Source: Ruminococcus sp. (lineage in GTDB: Bacteria > Bacillota > Clostridia > Oscillospirales > Acutalibacteraceae). From it: a DNA stretch of 64,000 nt. The stretch spans positions 1 through 64,000 of the forward strand of contig JAFQDM010000017.1 of NCBI GenBank assembly GCA_017416065.1, given 5' to 3'. Shown here piece by piece: positions 51,374-61,402 of the stretch. Made by a program: the position numbers and the translations under genes. Numbering within the stretch: position 1 is the stretch's first letter; each line of letters opens with the position of its first letter. The notes beneath the pieces are model-generated. The model did no database searches, was not told the origin of the DNA, and saw nothing but the letters and a program-made list of their open reading frames with translations.

Positions 51374-54300
51374 GTGGCCTTACCTCCCAACAAGGGAATA
51401 ATAATCTTCTCCGCAACAGAATCGTCTGATGACTGGGGTACTAATCCCTCACCCTTCGGAGCCTGCTTAGTCATTTGAGTATAGTGAATATTCTGGAAGT
51501 TAAAAATCCTTTGAGCAGCTGTATTTCCACCTAAGTGTACGCCTGTTTTGTAGGAAACAAACGACTGATACGCTTTGACTCCAGCCATAGAGGTAGCCTC
51601 ATCGGTATTCATACAAGCAAAGAAGAAAATATTATGCAAATATCCTTTTTCAAATATATTCTCAAAGAATCCGCTCATATTGCCTATATTTCCCTGCGGA
51701 TGATACACTCCATCTATAAATTCAATCAAATCTGCAACGAATATGTAGATAGGTCTGAACTTCAGCATCTTTTCAAAAATCTCTTCATCTTCCAGTCCCT
51801 GACTCTGAAGTTGCTTTTTATACTGATTTCTCTCTATAAAGTCCGGGGTAATCTCCTGGAAAAAGCTCAGAATATCTCCGTCTGTAGAAATGTATCTGAA
51901 GTCAGAATCAACACAGAGCGTCTTGCATTCTGCATTTGACTTTTCGATTACAACCTTTTCTGCATCTCTGCTCTGAGTTGCCAGCATCAAAAGCTTAAGC
52001 ACATTTGTTTTGCCTGTTCGACTTTTGCCCGTTATGCAATAACAGAAAGTTCTTGCCAGATCCACGCTGTAAATGGTTGCATCATCATTTTTATATGCAA
52101 AAGGTACAAGATTCTGAGAATTCCTTGCATAAACATATTCATCCAACTTGGCAATATCTTCATACATAGGCTTTTCGGGTATATGAGGAATCGGTCTTGC
52201 TCTGCGGCCATTCCACTGAACATCCATTGAAGTGCAAACCTTTTCTATAATAGTGTTTCGCTCATAATCGTTGTTTGCAGCAGTGGCAATTGCAGTCTGA
52301 AATTCAAGCAATCTGTTCTCTACAAATCCCACACCGCGACCCTTAATTCCCGACTCGGGTACAACCTCAATGCGGGTAGTTCTGAGAACGTCCATATACT
52401 TAAACTTATCGCTCATCTCCATACTAACAACTGTTCTGATATTATCTCCTATTCTGTTTTGTATTTCTGCCATTCCAAAGCCAGCTGATGAACACACAAG
52501 AAAAATACCATAGCCTACGCCTTCTCTCGACAATTGAACCAAGATATTCTCATAAGCATTGTCCGTCTTCTCCTTAAATCCGGCAAAGTTGTCAATGGCA
52601 ATGATTATCGCAGGCATAGCTTCAGCTCTGTGAGTGCGTACATACTGGCTATAGCTTCCACCTGCCATCAATCTTTTCCTTTCTTCGATGACATTCGCAA
52701 TCATATTAAAGAACTTTGATGTTTTTTCCTGCTCGTTGTCTTTGATTATACCACCTGTATGAGGAAGTTTTTCAAACACAGACAACATACCGCTGCTGAA
52801 ATCCAGCAAATAAAAATTCAGCCACTCAGGCGTATACTTCATAGCAAAAGAATATATCAAGGTCTGTATAAAGGTACTCTTACCGCTAGAAACTGCTCCG
52901 CAAACCGCAAGATGTCCACCCTCTGCAAAATCAACAACAAAAGGTAGTTGCGACTGATTATGTGGATCATCATACAAGCCAACAACTCCATTGAGAGACC
53001 AGTTTTCCTCAGTTGGCCACATGCCGTTGTTGTACATTTTTTCTGCGTTCACAATTTCGCCCAACGCGATTTCTTTTTTGAGCAAGGGCATCCACAAACC
53101 GGATTTCTGCACATAGTTCTCCTGAGCAGCAAGCTTTGAGATATAGTCCACCAAAGCCTCCAGTTGTGTTTTTTCCTTTACCTCAGGAAGCTTTACATTC
53201 TCTCGCAGAGATCTCATACTTATGTATTCTACTGCCTGCTGGGTACTCATACTGCTTTGAGGCATTAGTTCCATAAAATTCTTTACAGAACGAATCTCAG
53301 CATTGCTCATACCTATATTAAAGCCCCTGTTTATGGCTATAGTAATTACATTGCGGGCTACAGAATCCTCTTCCATTGGGGCTTCGTTGTTTTCTGCTCT
53401 TAAATTAGCTTGCTGTCTTATGGTTTCATACAGGAATCCATACCATCTGTTTTTTTCCTGCTCCTTGATTTTCATCTTAGTATGACTTCCTACGAGTGCC
53501 GTCTTTCCGGTAGATGTAATCATGGTTGCAATTTCGCTCCTGGTTGCTTTAGCAAACTCATCATAAACAGCACCCGAATATCCGGATTGAAACAGTTCGT
53601 AAATCTCATCATTTCCAACCTGCAGATACCCACGACCGGCCTGTGTAATATGTGCTGCATCAGGCTTGTGAAGCATATCGTTACTGTCTTGCCTGTCCTG
53701 CACACGCAGACAAAGCCTGAATTTTGCATTGGACCAAATATTGTCATCAACCGTGCCGCTGGGCTTCTGAGTAGCAAGTATCAGGTGAACACCTAAACTT
53801 CGTCCTACCTGTGCAACACTGATAAGTTCACGCATAAACTCAGGTTCTTCCTTTTTAAGCTCCGCAAACTCATCAATAATAATAAGTAAATGAGGAATAG
53901 GCAGGGGCGCCTTTCCGCTTTTGTAAAGTTGTGAATACAAATTTATGTTGTTAACACCGAATTCGCTGAAAATTCTCTGCCTCCTCAGATTTTCACTCTT
54001 AATGGAAACCATTGCTCTTGTTATCTGATTGCCTGACAGATTGGAGATCTGCCCTGCCATATGCGGCAGGCCATTGAACATATTTGCCATTCCTCCGCCT
54101 TTGAAATCAATTACAAAAAAAGCAATATCATCTGGGCTGAAATTAATTGCCAACGACAGCATAAAAGTTTGTATGGTTTCACTCTTACCCGAGCCGGTAG
54201 TACCGGCAATAAGTCCGTGTGGACCATGATGTTTCTCGTGAACGTCAAGATAGCAATCAGCAAATCCTGCTTTTTTTCCTATAAGTGCCTTCATAGAAAG

Positions 54301-56340
54301 GTGCGTCTGACTTTTTCTCCAACGCTCAAGAATATTAAAATCATCCAGCTTGTTCGCATTATACATTTCAAAGAATGACAAAGACTGAACAATACTGGTA
54401 TCATCTTCAACCTCTTTGACCTTAAGGGAAGAAATTCGCTTCGCAAAGGATGCAAGTTCGGCGTTTGAAACCCTATCGAACTCAATGGTAACAGCTTCTC
54501 CCATACCTTTTCTTAAATTATAGTATCCTGAAAAGTTGTGACTGTATTCAATAATATTGTCACAAGTATTGGGCAGGGACCTGTAGCTTTCAGACATAAG
54601 AAATGTAGTAACACCCAACTGGGCATTTCTATCAAAAATATATTTGCAAATAAGCTCATCATCAAGCAAACTCAGATCGGTAATAAAAAGAAAATAATGT
54701 GGACGGAATTTTTTCTTTTCAACAAGCCCCTGATTCGGTATATCAGCTCTCTGTCTGATAATGTTGGATAGCTCAAAAAGCACTTCTGAGGTTTCCAACT
54801 TGTTTGTGGCAAAATACCGCATATCCTTAGACTCAGACCACACATGTGGAAGCCATTTGATGTAGCCCCAATGCTCTGTTTCGCTTTGCAGTTTTTCGTT
54901 GCTGCAAAAAACTATTTTTACATCTGTATAGCATGTTGTTGCTGCTATCTGTGCAACAATAGAATCTACGACGGACCGCACATTTTCTTTCTCTCCCACA
55001 ATTCCAAACAAATTGCTGCTTGAAAAATCCACCCCAACCGGTACATCTGCTAAAACCTTAAAATTATCGTGAAGCAATTTTGGTTTATCCTTGAGAGAAT
55101 CATATGTCATAGAAAACTTTTCCGCAGGGACCTTTATCTCCATCTGAAAATCCATACTGCCTATGCCAAGCCTATGATATAAAAAGTCATTATGGCTCAC
55201 ATTCCTGTTCCACAATTCCGGACTGGATTCAGAATATGTGCAACACTGAGCAGCAGAAGGATACAATGCATGCAATGCATTATAATTCTGCCTGTACTTA
55301 TCCTTTATATAATCACTCATCTGAAGCAGATAGTTACTGTACATATTAAATCGCTGGCTCTCGTCCTCCTGCTCCCGTCTGTTAGACTCTCTGATATTCA
55401 AAAAAGCCCACAACGCACCCAGAATTGCAGAACCAAAAGAGGTAACAAGACCTGTAAACATAAAAGCACTGGTCCTATTACCCGATGCAGTTGTGCTCAG
55501 AATCATCAATACACAGCCTAATATCATAGGAATCGCCATAGTAAACGAGGGTCCTATAGTAAGCAGTAACGATTTCTTCTTTGTAATCTGTGAGTTTGTT
55601 GGGGCTTCAATAACCACCTGCTCCTGGCAAATGTCCGGAAAAATTCTGGGAGACCTGTTAGAATAATATTCCTGATGCTGTAAGCGAACAAAATTCTCCG
55701 TACTTTTTTTCTGCTCAAAAACACGTAACGCCGATGATACCTTAAAATCTCCCGTAACAGAAGACACAGCAATCAGATCGTTTAGATACACAATCTTAAG
55801 GCCATATATCTCAACAATGTCTCCAAACACAAGTCTTCGGTTTCCGGAAATTCTTTTATTGTTTACATAAACACCATTCAGGCTAGTGTCGTACAAATAA
55901 TGATTTCTGTCACTTAGCATAATGGTGCCATGATGCTGGGAAACTAAGTTCTGAAAATCATAGCAAATAGTGTTCATCGGGTCTTTTCCAATGGTTACCT
56001 CTGCAACTTCAGAAATATCATACTTGCAAAAAGTCACAAAATCAGAGTATTTCTCTTCCAATGCAATTCCGTTGAGTATATCACCATCAACAGTTTTTAT
56101 CGCAACCATATTTCTACCGTTAAAATCCACTCTTGATACAGAGGTTTTGTGATGAATAATCTCATAATGCTTTTTGTCCGCAATTACACTCCAATGGTGA
56201 TCAATCACCTCAAAAACTATATAAAAGCTTCTCTTTATTCCAAAAACATCTTTATCAATAAACACTTGATGTTCTGTGTTGTCCGTATTGGGAAGAACAA
56301 ACTCTTTATAAGCTTTTGACTTTAACGCGATGAATACCAT
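51370..56340 (-). CDS. essC: EssC-type FtsK/SpoIIIE ATPase of type VII secretion
   Basis: 1656 residues. A cytoplasmic N-terminal part with an FHA domain (about 120-195: QHHGTIML, TSLNGVYVN), two transmembrane helices (about 258-312), then three FtsK/SpoIIIE-type ATPase domains: Walker A GTTGSGKSET (about 717), VSSGKSTF (about 1150) and SRTGKTNV (about 1440). Walker B is clear in the first (LLIIIDEFAELK), moderate in the second (IIIAIDNFAGF) and weak in the third. This is the core motor and substrate receptor of Firmicutes type VII secretion. GCAGAGGTG precedes the ATG. Confidence 0.95.
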   Translation of the reverse strand: MVFIALKSKAYKEFVLPNTDNTEHQVFIDKDVFGIKRSFYIVFEVIDHHWSVIADKKHYEIIHHKTSVSRVDFNGRNMVAIKTVDGDILNGIALEEKYSDFVTFCKYDISEVAEVTIGKDPMNTICYDFQNLVSQHHGTIMLSDRNHYLYDTSLNGVYVNNKRISGNRRLVFGDIVEIYGLKIVYLNDLIAVSSVTGDFKVSSALRVFEQKKSTENFVRLQHQEYYSNRSPRIFPDICQEQVVIEAPTNSQITKKKSLLLTIGPSFTMAIPMILGCVLMILSTTASGNRTSAFMFTGLVTSFGSAILGALWAFLNIRESNRREQEDESQRFNMYSNYLLQMSDYIKDKYRQNYNALHALYPSAAQCCTYSESSPELWNRNVSHNDFLYHRLGIGSMDFQMEIKVPAEKFSMTYDSLKDKPKLLHDNFKVLADVPVGVDFSSSNLFGIVGEKENVRSVVDSIVAQIAATTCYTDVKIVFCSNEKLQSETEHWGYIKWLPHVWSESKDMRYFATNKLETSEVLFELSNIIRQRADIPNQGLVEKKKFRPHYFLFITDLSLLDDELICKYIFDRNAQLGVTTFLMSESYRSLPNTCDNIIEYSHNFSGYYNLRKGMGEAVTIEFDRVSNAELASFAKRISSLKVKEVEDDTSIVQSLSFFEMYNANKLDDFNILERWRKSQTHLSMKALIGKKAGFADCYLDVHEKHHGPHGLIAGTTGSGKSETIQTFMLSLAINFSPDDIAFFVIDFKGGGMANMFNGLPHMAGQISNLSGNQITRAMVSIKSENLRRQRIFSEFGVNNINLYSQLYKSGKAPLPIPHLLIIIDEFAELKKEEPEFMRELISVAQVGRSLGVHLILATQKPSGTVDDNIWSNAKFRLCLRVQDRQDSNDMLHKPDAAHITQAGRGYLQVGNDEIYELFQSGYSGAVYDEFAKATRSEIATMITSTGKTALVGSHTKMKIKEQEKNRWYGFLYETIRQQANLRAENNEAPMEEDSVARNVITIAINRGFNIGMSNAEIRSVKNFMELMPQSSMSTQQAVEYISMRSLRENVKLPEVKEKTQLEALVDYISKLAAQENYVQKSGLWMPLLKKEIALGEIVNAEKMYNNGMWPTEENWSLNGVVGLYDDPHNQSQLPFVVDFAEGGHLAVCGAVSSGKSTFIQTLIYSFAMKYTPEWLNFYLLDFSSGMLSVFEKLPHTGGIIKDNEQEKTSKFFNMIANVIEERKRLMAGGSYSQYVRTHRAEAMPAIIIAIDNFAGFKEKTDNAYENILVQLSREGVGYGIFLVCSSAGFGMAEIQNRIGDNIRTVVSMEMSDKFKYMDVLRTTRIEVVPESGIKGRGVGFVENRLLEFQTAIATAANNDYERNTIIEKVCTSMDVQWNGRRARPIPHIPEKPMYEDIAKLDEYVYARNSQNLVPFAYKNDDATIYSVDLARTFCYCITGKSRTGKTNVLKLLMLATQSRDAEKVVIEKSNAECKTLCVDSDFRYISTDGDILSFFQEITPDFIERNQYKKQLQSQGLEDEEIFEKMLKFRPIYIFVADLIEFIDGVYHPQGNIGNMSGFFENIFEKGYLHNIFFFACMNTDEATSMAGVKAYQSFVSYKTGVHLGGNTAAQRIFNFQNIHYTQMTKQAPKGEGLVPQSSDDSVAEKIIIPLLGGKAT

Positions 56341-56355
56341 TGCTGTGCACCTCTG

Positions 56356-56895
56356 CTACATTGTTGACATATCGTAGTAAAACAATATCACTTTGATAAT
56401 ACTTGAGCCAACAATTACCCGATCTCTTGACCTCAGTATTATCCTATTATTCGCTACTATTTTATAATTCTTAAACAATCCTCTCTCTACTACTGTTCCA
56501 TTCGCAGCATTCATATCTTCCAAATAAACCTGACCACCTGAGAGATAAATACAGCAATGCTTTTTTGAAACGGTTTTATCATTTACATAAATATTGCTTT
56601 CGTATTTATCTCTTCCGATCAGTATCCTGTTTTCAGGATTAAAAACGTACCTTATTTTTTGTTTGCCGTACTTAGTCTTCAAATATATCATAAGCTTAAT
56701 GCTTCCAGGCTTATGATTACTTTCCGAATAAACATCATTCCTCAGGGAATGGTTCAAATATTCCTCGCGAAGTGTATTACCGGCAGCGATGTTATATTTG
56801 ATTCGTTCGTTTCTCTTTGCATTAATCACTACGATTAATATAATTGTAGCCACAAGTAAAATCGCTGCTAAGATAATCAGAATTATCGGCAACAT
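56356..56895 (-). CDS. Membrane-anchored FHA-domain protein directly before essC
   Basis: 179 residues. An N-terminal transmembrane helix (about 1-25) and a C-terminal FHA domain (about 85-165) with ILIGRDKY, TVSKKHCCIYL and AANGTVVE. It ends 15 bp before the EssC start and starts one base after the stop codon of the TPR protein. It resembles the protein at 47041 in layout, so the locus has at least three FHA domains counting EssC. It could recruit phosphorylated partners to the secretion complex. Confidence 0.9.
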   Translation of the reverse strand: MLPIILIILAAILLVATIILIVVINAKRNERIKYNIAAGNTLREEYLNHSLRNDVYSESNHKPGSIKLMIYLKTKYGKQKIRYVFNPENRILIGRDKYESNIYVNDKTVSKKHCCIYLSGGQVYLEDMNAANGTVVERGLFKNYKIVANNRIILRSRDRVIVGSSIIKVILFYYDMSTM

Positions 56896-56896
56896 A

Positions 56897-58765
56897 TCAG
56901 TTAACCACTCCGTTTATGTCCACAATATTTCCGTTTTCGATGCGGAAAACACTCCATTCCCTACCGTCAAACCCTTCAGGAACTGTAATAACCATAGGTT
57001 GAGATGAATTACCTTGGTATACTTTTACTGTTACACCGGAGGTTGCAATACTTCCGGTTCCGCTGAAATGATCTACCCAGTATTCAAATGAGCCGCTTGT
57101 GTTATTAATAGTTATCGTCTCAGGTCCAAATCCGCTAGTGTCATCAACATCCAATTCAGCAATCGTTTCATTATTATCGGTTGCTCTTCCGTTGCCAAAG
57201 TATACATGAATACTTCTGCCTGATGCGGTCAGTCCCTGCAAATGAGAATCCAAATCGCTGGGGTTTGCTCCCCACTCCAGAACTATTCTGATCTGCTCAG
57301 ACTGCATAACGGGAGATATACTGAAATTTTGCTCATATGACCTACCCTCAGGAACGGTTATGTTGGCGTATTCCTTGTTATATCCATTTGCAGATATTTC
57401 AACCGTATAGTTACCGGCTTCAATAGAAACTGTATATGTACCGTTTGAAACTCGAGCGCTTGCCACTGAGGATCCGGAGTTTTTGTCATGACCCTCTCTG
57501 AACACCAGATTTGCGCTGGAAATCACAGAACCTGTAGTAACATCTACAACTGTTCCGCTTACTGTAACTGTAGAAGGCACAGGCTGTGTAGGAGCAGGTT
57601 GTGTAGGCGGTGCTGTTGTCGGAATCGGCTTGTGTTCAATTGCAAAATTCTGCTGAAAAGCAGGATTCTGAGGAACTGTTATGTTAAAGCTCTTTGTCCT
57701 GTAATCACTTGCAGAAACAGTTGCAGTGTACTTTCCCGGTGCAAGCATAACAGAATACTCCCCGTTTCTGTTACAATTGGTCACAGTTTTCTTTGCATCT
57801 GAGGTATTATTGTGTCCTTTCCTGAACGTAATACTTGCAGATGATACTATTGAACTGGTATTAACATCATATACCTTACCACTAACCGCTACATTCTCTA
57901 TAACTTTCTCTCCCACAGGAGGAACAATTACGTTATATCCTTCGGGAGTAATAACACCATTACCGTCACAAGCAACAATAAAGGAGCAATAACTGTAAGT
58001 AAAAGTATAGTATTCCGAACCAACAGTTGAATTTGCTGGATTACGCTTTATATTGGAGCAACCGATTGCTTTTAGAGTTTCTTCTGTCACACCATTTTCC
58101 ACTCCCACAATAATATCACCAATATAGTCAAATCTTACTGCACTTGGCCTGGAATAATTATATGGCATGTCCGTACTTGGATCTATAACGTCAACACCTG
58201 CAGACTCTTTGTACTCAAATGTAGCGTTAAACTGTGTATAAGAAACGGTATATACACCTGAGCTTGCTTGCTCTCTCTCTACTGAATACTGATTCATGTA
58301 GTCCTTATAGGTATATGTATATATGATATCTATCATCTTAGAATTCAGGTTAACGTTACCCCCAACTTCTATATTGTCAGAGGGATTTATAGCATCTGAT
58401 GATCCTCCATCAAGGAGCAGCTGATATTTAGTAATTGCCTCCTGAATCCTTACAGAACCTGTATTGGAGAAACCTTCTCTAAGTATCCAAATAGCATTAT
58501 GTAGATCGCTTTTTCCCGAATAATAAATGTCCGCAAGAGCAAGATAGGGTTCCTCCTGAGTTTTATCTTCAGCAATAGCATTCTTATAATACAAGATCGC
58601 GTTATCATAATCACCATTTGAAAGACATTTACGGGCAATCTGAATCTGCTCCAGGTACACCTCCTCTTTGTCCCCTTCAGAAACCAGCAGGAAACCAAGA
58701 ATACCCAGCAAAGCTATCATTAAAACTAAAATCGGTATCAAAACAACAATCAATTTTTTATTCAT
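56897..58765 (-). CDS. Membrane-anchored TPR protein with carboxypeptidase-regulatory-like and YfaP-like domains
   Basis: 622 residues. An N-terminal transmembrane helix (about 5-28), TPR repeats (about 35-125, GDYDNAILYYKNAI), a beta-rich domain (about 150-290), two carboxypeptidase-regulatory-like beta-sandwiches (about 295-370 and 395-470, each with GxYTVSIEAGNY or similar) and a C-terminal YfaP/DUF2135-like domain (about 490-610, VLEWGANPSDLDSHL). Most of it should be outside the cell. It is cotranscribed with the FHA protein and EssC. It could form an extracellular part of the machine or a surface adhesin. TTAGGAGGATTTG precedes the ATG. Confidence 0.85.
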   Translation of the reverse strand: MNKKLIVVLIPILVLMIALLGILGFLLVSEGDKEEVYLEQIQIARKCLSNGDYDNAILYYKNAIAEDKTQEEPYLALADIYYSGKSDLHNAIWILREGFSNTGSVRIQEAITKYQLLLDGGSSDAINPSDNIEVGGNVNLNSKMIDIIYTYTYKDYMNQYSVEREQASSGVYTVSYTQFNATFEYKESAGVDVIDPSTDMPYNYSRPSAVRFDYIGDIIVGVENGVTEETLKAIGCSNIKRNPANSTVGSEYYTFTYSYCSFIVACDGNGVITPEGYNVIVPPVGEKVIENVAVSGKVYDVNTSSIVSSASITFRKGHNNTSDAKKTVTNCNRNGEYSVMLAPGKYTATVSASDYRTKSFNITVPQNPAFQQNFAIEHKPIPTTAPPTQPAPTQPVPSTVTVSGTVVDVTTGSVISSANLVFREGHDKNSGSSVASARVSNGTYTVSIEAGNYTVEISANGYNKEYANITVPEGRSYEQNFSISPVMQSEQIRIVLEWGANPSDLDSHLQGLTASGRSIHVYFGNGRATDNNETIAELDVDDTSGFGPETITINNTSGSFEYWVDHFSGTGSIATSGVTVKVYQGNSSQPMVITVPEGFDGREWSVFRIENGNIVDINGVVN

Positions 58766-58805
58766 AACAAATCCTCCTAATTATCTAAAAATGATTTTGA
58801 AAAAA

Positions 58806-59324
58806 TCATAATACAAGCAACAGGAATACGATTAACACTGAAATTATTGAGAGAACGTCCGCCGCAACCATCAAAAGCAAAATTTTACTCAATTTATTGT
58901 TTCTATTTGCATCATATTCAGATTGTCTGCGGACTCCTCTCTGGTGGAAATAAGTATCTTCACAATCACAATAATCTCTTTGCTCATAATAGTTATTTTC
59001 CGTAGGATTATAGTAGTTCCACTGGGAATTATGGTAAGGGTCATAATTATGATTATTGTAGTAATTCCCACCCCCATAATAGCCATTGGCTTGTCTGTAG
59101 TGTCCGTTACCAGAGTAGCACCCATACTCATAGTTTCGATTACCTGATTTCCCCGAATTGTATCTGGGAGGAATCTCTGAAACATTCTGATAATATGTAA
59201 CATTATCAGAATATTCATAAATCGGAATAGTTCGTGTTGACCCGCTTGGAGGTAGCGGATATCCGCAATACATACAATAGTCGCAACTATCAGGAACTAT
59301 ACATTTGCAATTATTACATTTCAT
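58806..59324 (-). CDS. Zinc-ribbon protein with Asn/Tyr-rich linker and C-terminal membrane helix
   Basis: 172 residues from the ATG at 59324, preceded by AGGGGGAATT. A zinc ribbon (CNNCKC, CDYCMYC, about 3-20) is followed by a Gly/Asn/Tyr-rich region (about 60-130) and a C-terminal transmembrane helix (about 148-170). The layout resembles zinc-ribbon tail-anchored proteins beside Ser/Thr kinases. It follows the receptor kinase and the tiny membrane ORF. Function unknown; the kinase at 14892 also starts with a zinc ribbon. Confidence 0.82.
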   Translation of the reverse strand: MKCNNCKCIVPDSCDYCMYCGYPLPPSGSTRTIPIYEYSDNVTYYQNVSEIPPRYNSGKSGNRNYEYGCYSGNGHYRQANGYYGGGNYYNNHNYDPYHNSQWNYYNPTENNYYEQRDYCDCEDTYFHQRGVRRQSEYDANRNNKLSKILLLMVAADVLSIISVLIVFLLLVL

Positions 59325-59335
59325 AGCAATTCCCC

Positions 59336-59437
59336 CTATCTGTTTTTTATTTTTCTTAACCATACCCGTAAACATATCTGGGTAATTATCAGAAGTACTA
59401 CTCCTGCTGACATCAAAAGTATGCCTGATGTTAACAT
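59336..59437 (-). CDS. 33-residue single-pass membrane protein
   Basis: An ATG at 59437 overlaps the kinase stop codon (TAATG) with GGAGG 9 nt upstream. The ORF ends at TAG inside the ribosome-binding site of the zinc-ribbon gene. The product is one hydrophobic helix (ILLMSAGVVLLIITQICL) and a basic tail (RKIKNR), consistent with a translated small membrane protein inserted inside-positive. An in-frame ATG two codons earlier is an alternative. It could be an assembly factor of the secretion complex. Confidence 0.65.
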   Translation of the reverse strand: MLTSGILLMSAGVVLLIITQICLRVWLRKIKNR

Positions 59438-61326
59438 TACCATAAACCTCCACAATGCTTCTTGTACAAATCTTTAATCTGATTCATACTCTCTGCATCA
59501 ATCCTTTTCTTTTCTTCTGCAGAAATGCTGTTGTAGAGTGTTCTGGCCTTCGTGCAGTAGTTTCGCGTCTTACCGTCGTTTAATGCATCGGAGGCTATAG
59601 AAAGCATAATATACACCCTACAATCTTCTCCGTATACGGCAATGTATTCCTCCAGGATAGTAATACATTTTTTATAGTTTGCTTCTCCTTTACACAGTAA
59701 GTAGCATTGAGCATAGTTAAAGATATCGTCCACCCCGGGAGTATAATAAGTGCACAATGATTCAAACACATTTTGAGCATCTGTATATAAGGATACTTTA
59801 TTAACTGTATTTGCATAAACAAGGATCGCGTTCCCTAATTTTCGGAGAGTTTCTTCCGACTCCTGAATTTTGTTTGCATTGGAATAGCATTCCATTGCCT
59901 GTGCATAATTCTTTGTGTCATGGTAGCAATCTCCGCTTATAAGATATGCTGAATAAAGGCTATCTGTATCATCTGAAAGATACGGCAAAACACCTTGAAT
60001 CTTATTTAGCGCCGCACTGTATTCTTTATTCTTGTAGTATATTTGCGCTTCAACAAGTACGCTGATCTGCGAATCCGGGTACCTGCTCATAAATTCTGCC
60101 AGCACTTCACGTGCTTTGTCTACCTGATTGTTCTTTACAAGAGAAAAAATATAATCTCTGTAATAAAGCTGAATATTCTGCGGATCATTTGAGTGTTCAA
60201 CGGCTTGCTTATAATAATATGCAGCATTATAGAAATCCTCGCTGTTATAATACCCATCTGCAACTGTATGCAGGATCAATGCACGTGTATTTTCGTCCAT
60301 TACAGAAGCATAACGGGTTTCATTAAGAAGTCTGTATCCCTGCTGAATGGTATCAACCGTGTTTCCTGTCCTATGTGTTTGGAGAAACGAGTTGAACTGT
60401 GACTCATATTCCTCCGTCAGCTTGCTCCTGAAACCTTTTATCGTCATAATTGCACCGGATACTATCATTACTCCGGCAAGCAAGGAGGCTATCAACTGAA
60501 CCCAAATATACTTTTTATATCCGGCATCCATCTTATACATATTATCCAGCGCTTTTTCAATCTGGACGGCGTTTCTGTATCGGTTATCCCGATCCGTTTC
60601 CATACATTTATCAATTATTGCAACAAAAGCTTCTGAGTACCCTGTGTTACACTGTGCTATCTTTGGCTGTTGCACATAAACATCCGGCATAATTCCTGTC
60701 ATTATGTGATAGAAGGTTGCAGCAATGCTGTAAATATCTACTCTCTCATCCAAATCCACACATTCCTCATAACAGCCACTCGAAATGCATTGTACGTTGT
60801 AACATTGTTCCGGAGAAGCATATTCTCTGCTCACTCCCTTTATCCTGTCAGATCCTGACAAGGAAATACCAAAGTCAATTAAGCAAATGTCTCCGCTGCC
60901 TGTAATAATAATGTTTGCTGGTTTAATATCTGTATGTAGAACCTGAGGGGTATGGTTATGCAAATACCCCAAAACATTACATAGCTGCCTTAGCCACTTG
61001 ATTAATTGACCTTCACTAAAGACCTGTCCGCTTTCAATATAGCACTTAAGGTCATAGCCATCAATATAATCTATAATTGTATACAAATATCCCTCGTACT
61101 GAATAAAATCGTACACCTGAGGCAGATAAGGATGGTGAAGTCCTTTAAGAATATCAACCTCATTTCTCAGCATTGCAATATTTGCATTGCTGTTCTTGAT
61201 TTTCTTCATCACAACATATTTTTCAAGTCGAATGTGAAAAGCAAGGTATACCACGCCCATACCACCGCTGCCTATCTCTTCAATGATTTGATAAGTGTTA
61301 TCTACTATCAGTCCGCTGTATAACAT
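59437..61326 (-). CDS. Receptor-like Ser/Thr kinase with extracellular TPR domain
   Basis: 629 residues. The Hanks-type kinase (about 10-270) is complete: GSGGMGVVYL, the Lys in VVMKKIK, the Glu in MLRNEVDIL, LHTDIKPANI (HTD for HRD), LIDFGIS and YASPEQC. One transmembrane helix (about 280-302) and a long C-terminal TPR region (about 320-620) follow. The layout of cytosolic kinase fold, single helix and extracellular helical domain is that of EssB/YukC, whose kinase fold is inactive. No other EssB candidate is in the window. GAGGAGGG precedes the ATG. It likely phosphorylates partners of the FHA proteins. Confidence 0.93.
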   Translation of the reverse strand: MLYSGLIVDNTYQIIEEIGSGGMGVVYLAFHIRLEKYVVMKKIKNSNANIAMLRNEVDILKGLHHPYLPQVYDFIQYEGYLYTIIDYIDGYDLKCYIESGQVFSEGQLIKWLRQLCNVLGYLHNHTPQVLHTDIKPANIIITGSGDICLIDFGISLSGSDRIKGVSREYASPEQCYNVQCISSGCYEECVDLDERVDIYSIAATFYHIMTGIMPDVYVQQPKIAQCNTGYSEAFVAIIDKCMETDRDNRYRNAVQIEKALDNMYKMDAGYKKYIWVQLIASLLAGVMIVSGAIMTIKGFRSKLTEEYESQFNSFLQTHRTGNTVDTIQQGYRLLNETRYASVMDENTRALILHTVADGYYNSEDFYNAAYYYKQAVEHSNDPQNIQLYYRDYIFSLVKNNQVDKAREVLAEFMSRYPDSQISVLVEAQIYYKNKEYSAALNKIQGVLPYLSDDTDSLYSAYLISGDCYHDTKNYAQAMECYSNANKIQESEETLRKLGNAILVYANTVNKVSLYTDAQNVFESLCTYYTPGVDDIFNYAQCYLLCKGEANYKKCITILEEYIAVYGEDCRVYIMLSIASDALNDGKTRNYCTKARTLYNSISAEEKKRIDAESMNQIKDLYKKHCGGLW

Positions 61327-61362
61327 GGTATCCCTCCTCTGAATTTTCAGAATATGTCAAGC

Positions 61363-61391
61363 GGGTGCTGCTACTAAAAGTAGCAGCACCC
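61363..61391. terminator. Hairpin between the surface protein and the receptor kinase
   Basis: GGGTGCTGCTAC (61363-61374) and GTAGCAGCACCC (61380-61391) form a 12-bp perfect stem with a 5-base loop. On the minus strand no T-run follows, so the surface-protein transcript may read through into the type VII genes. Only 76 bp separate the two genes and no full promoter is visible there. Confidence 0.65.
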
Positions 61392-61402
61392 TTTCATAGT
61401 GA

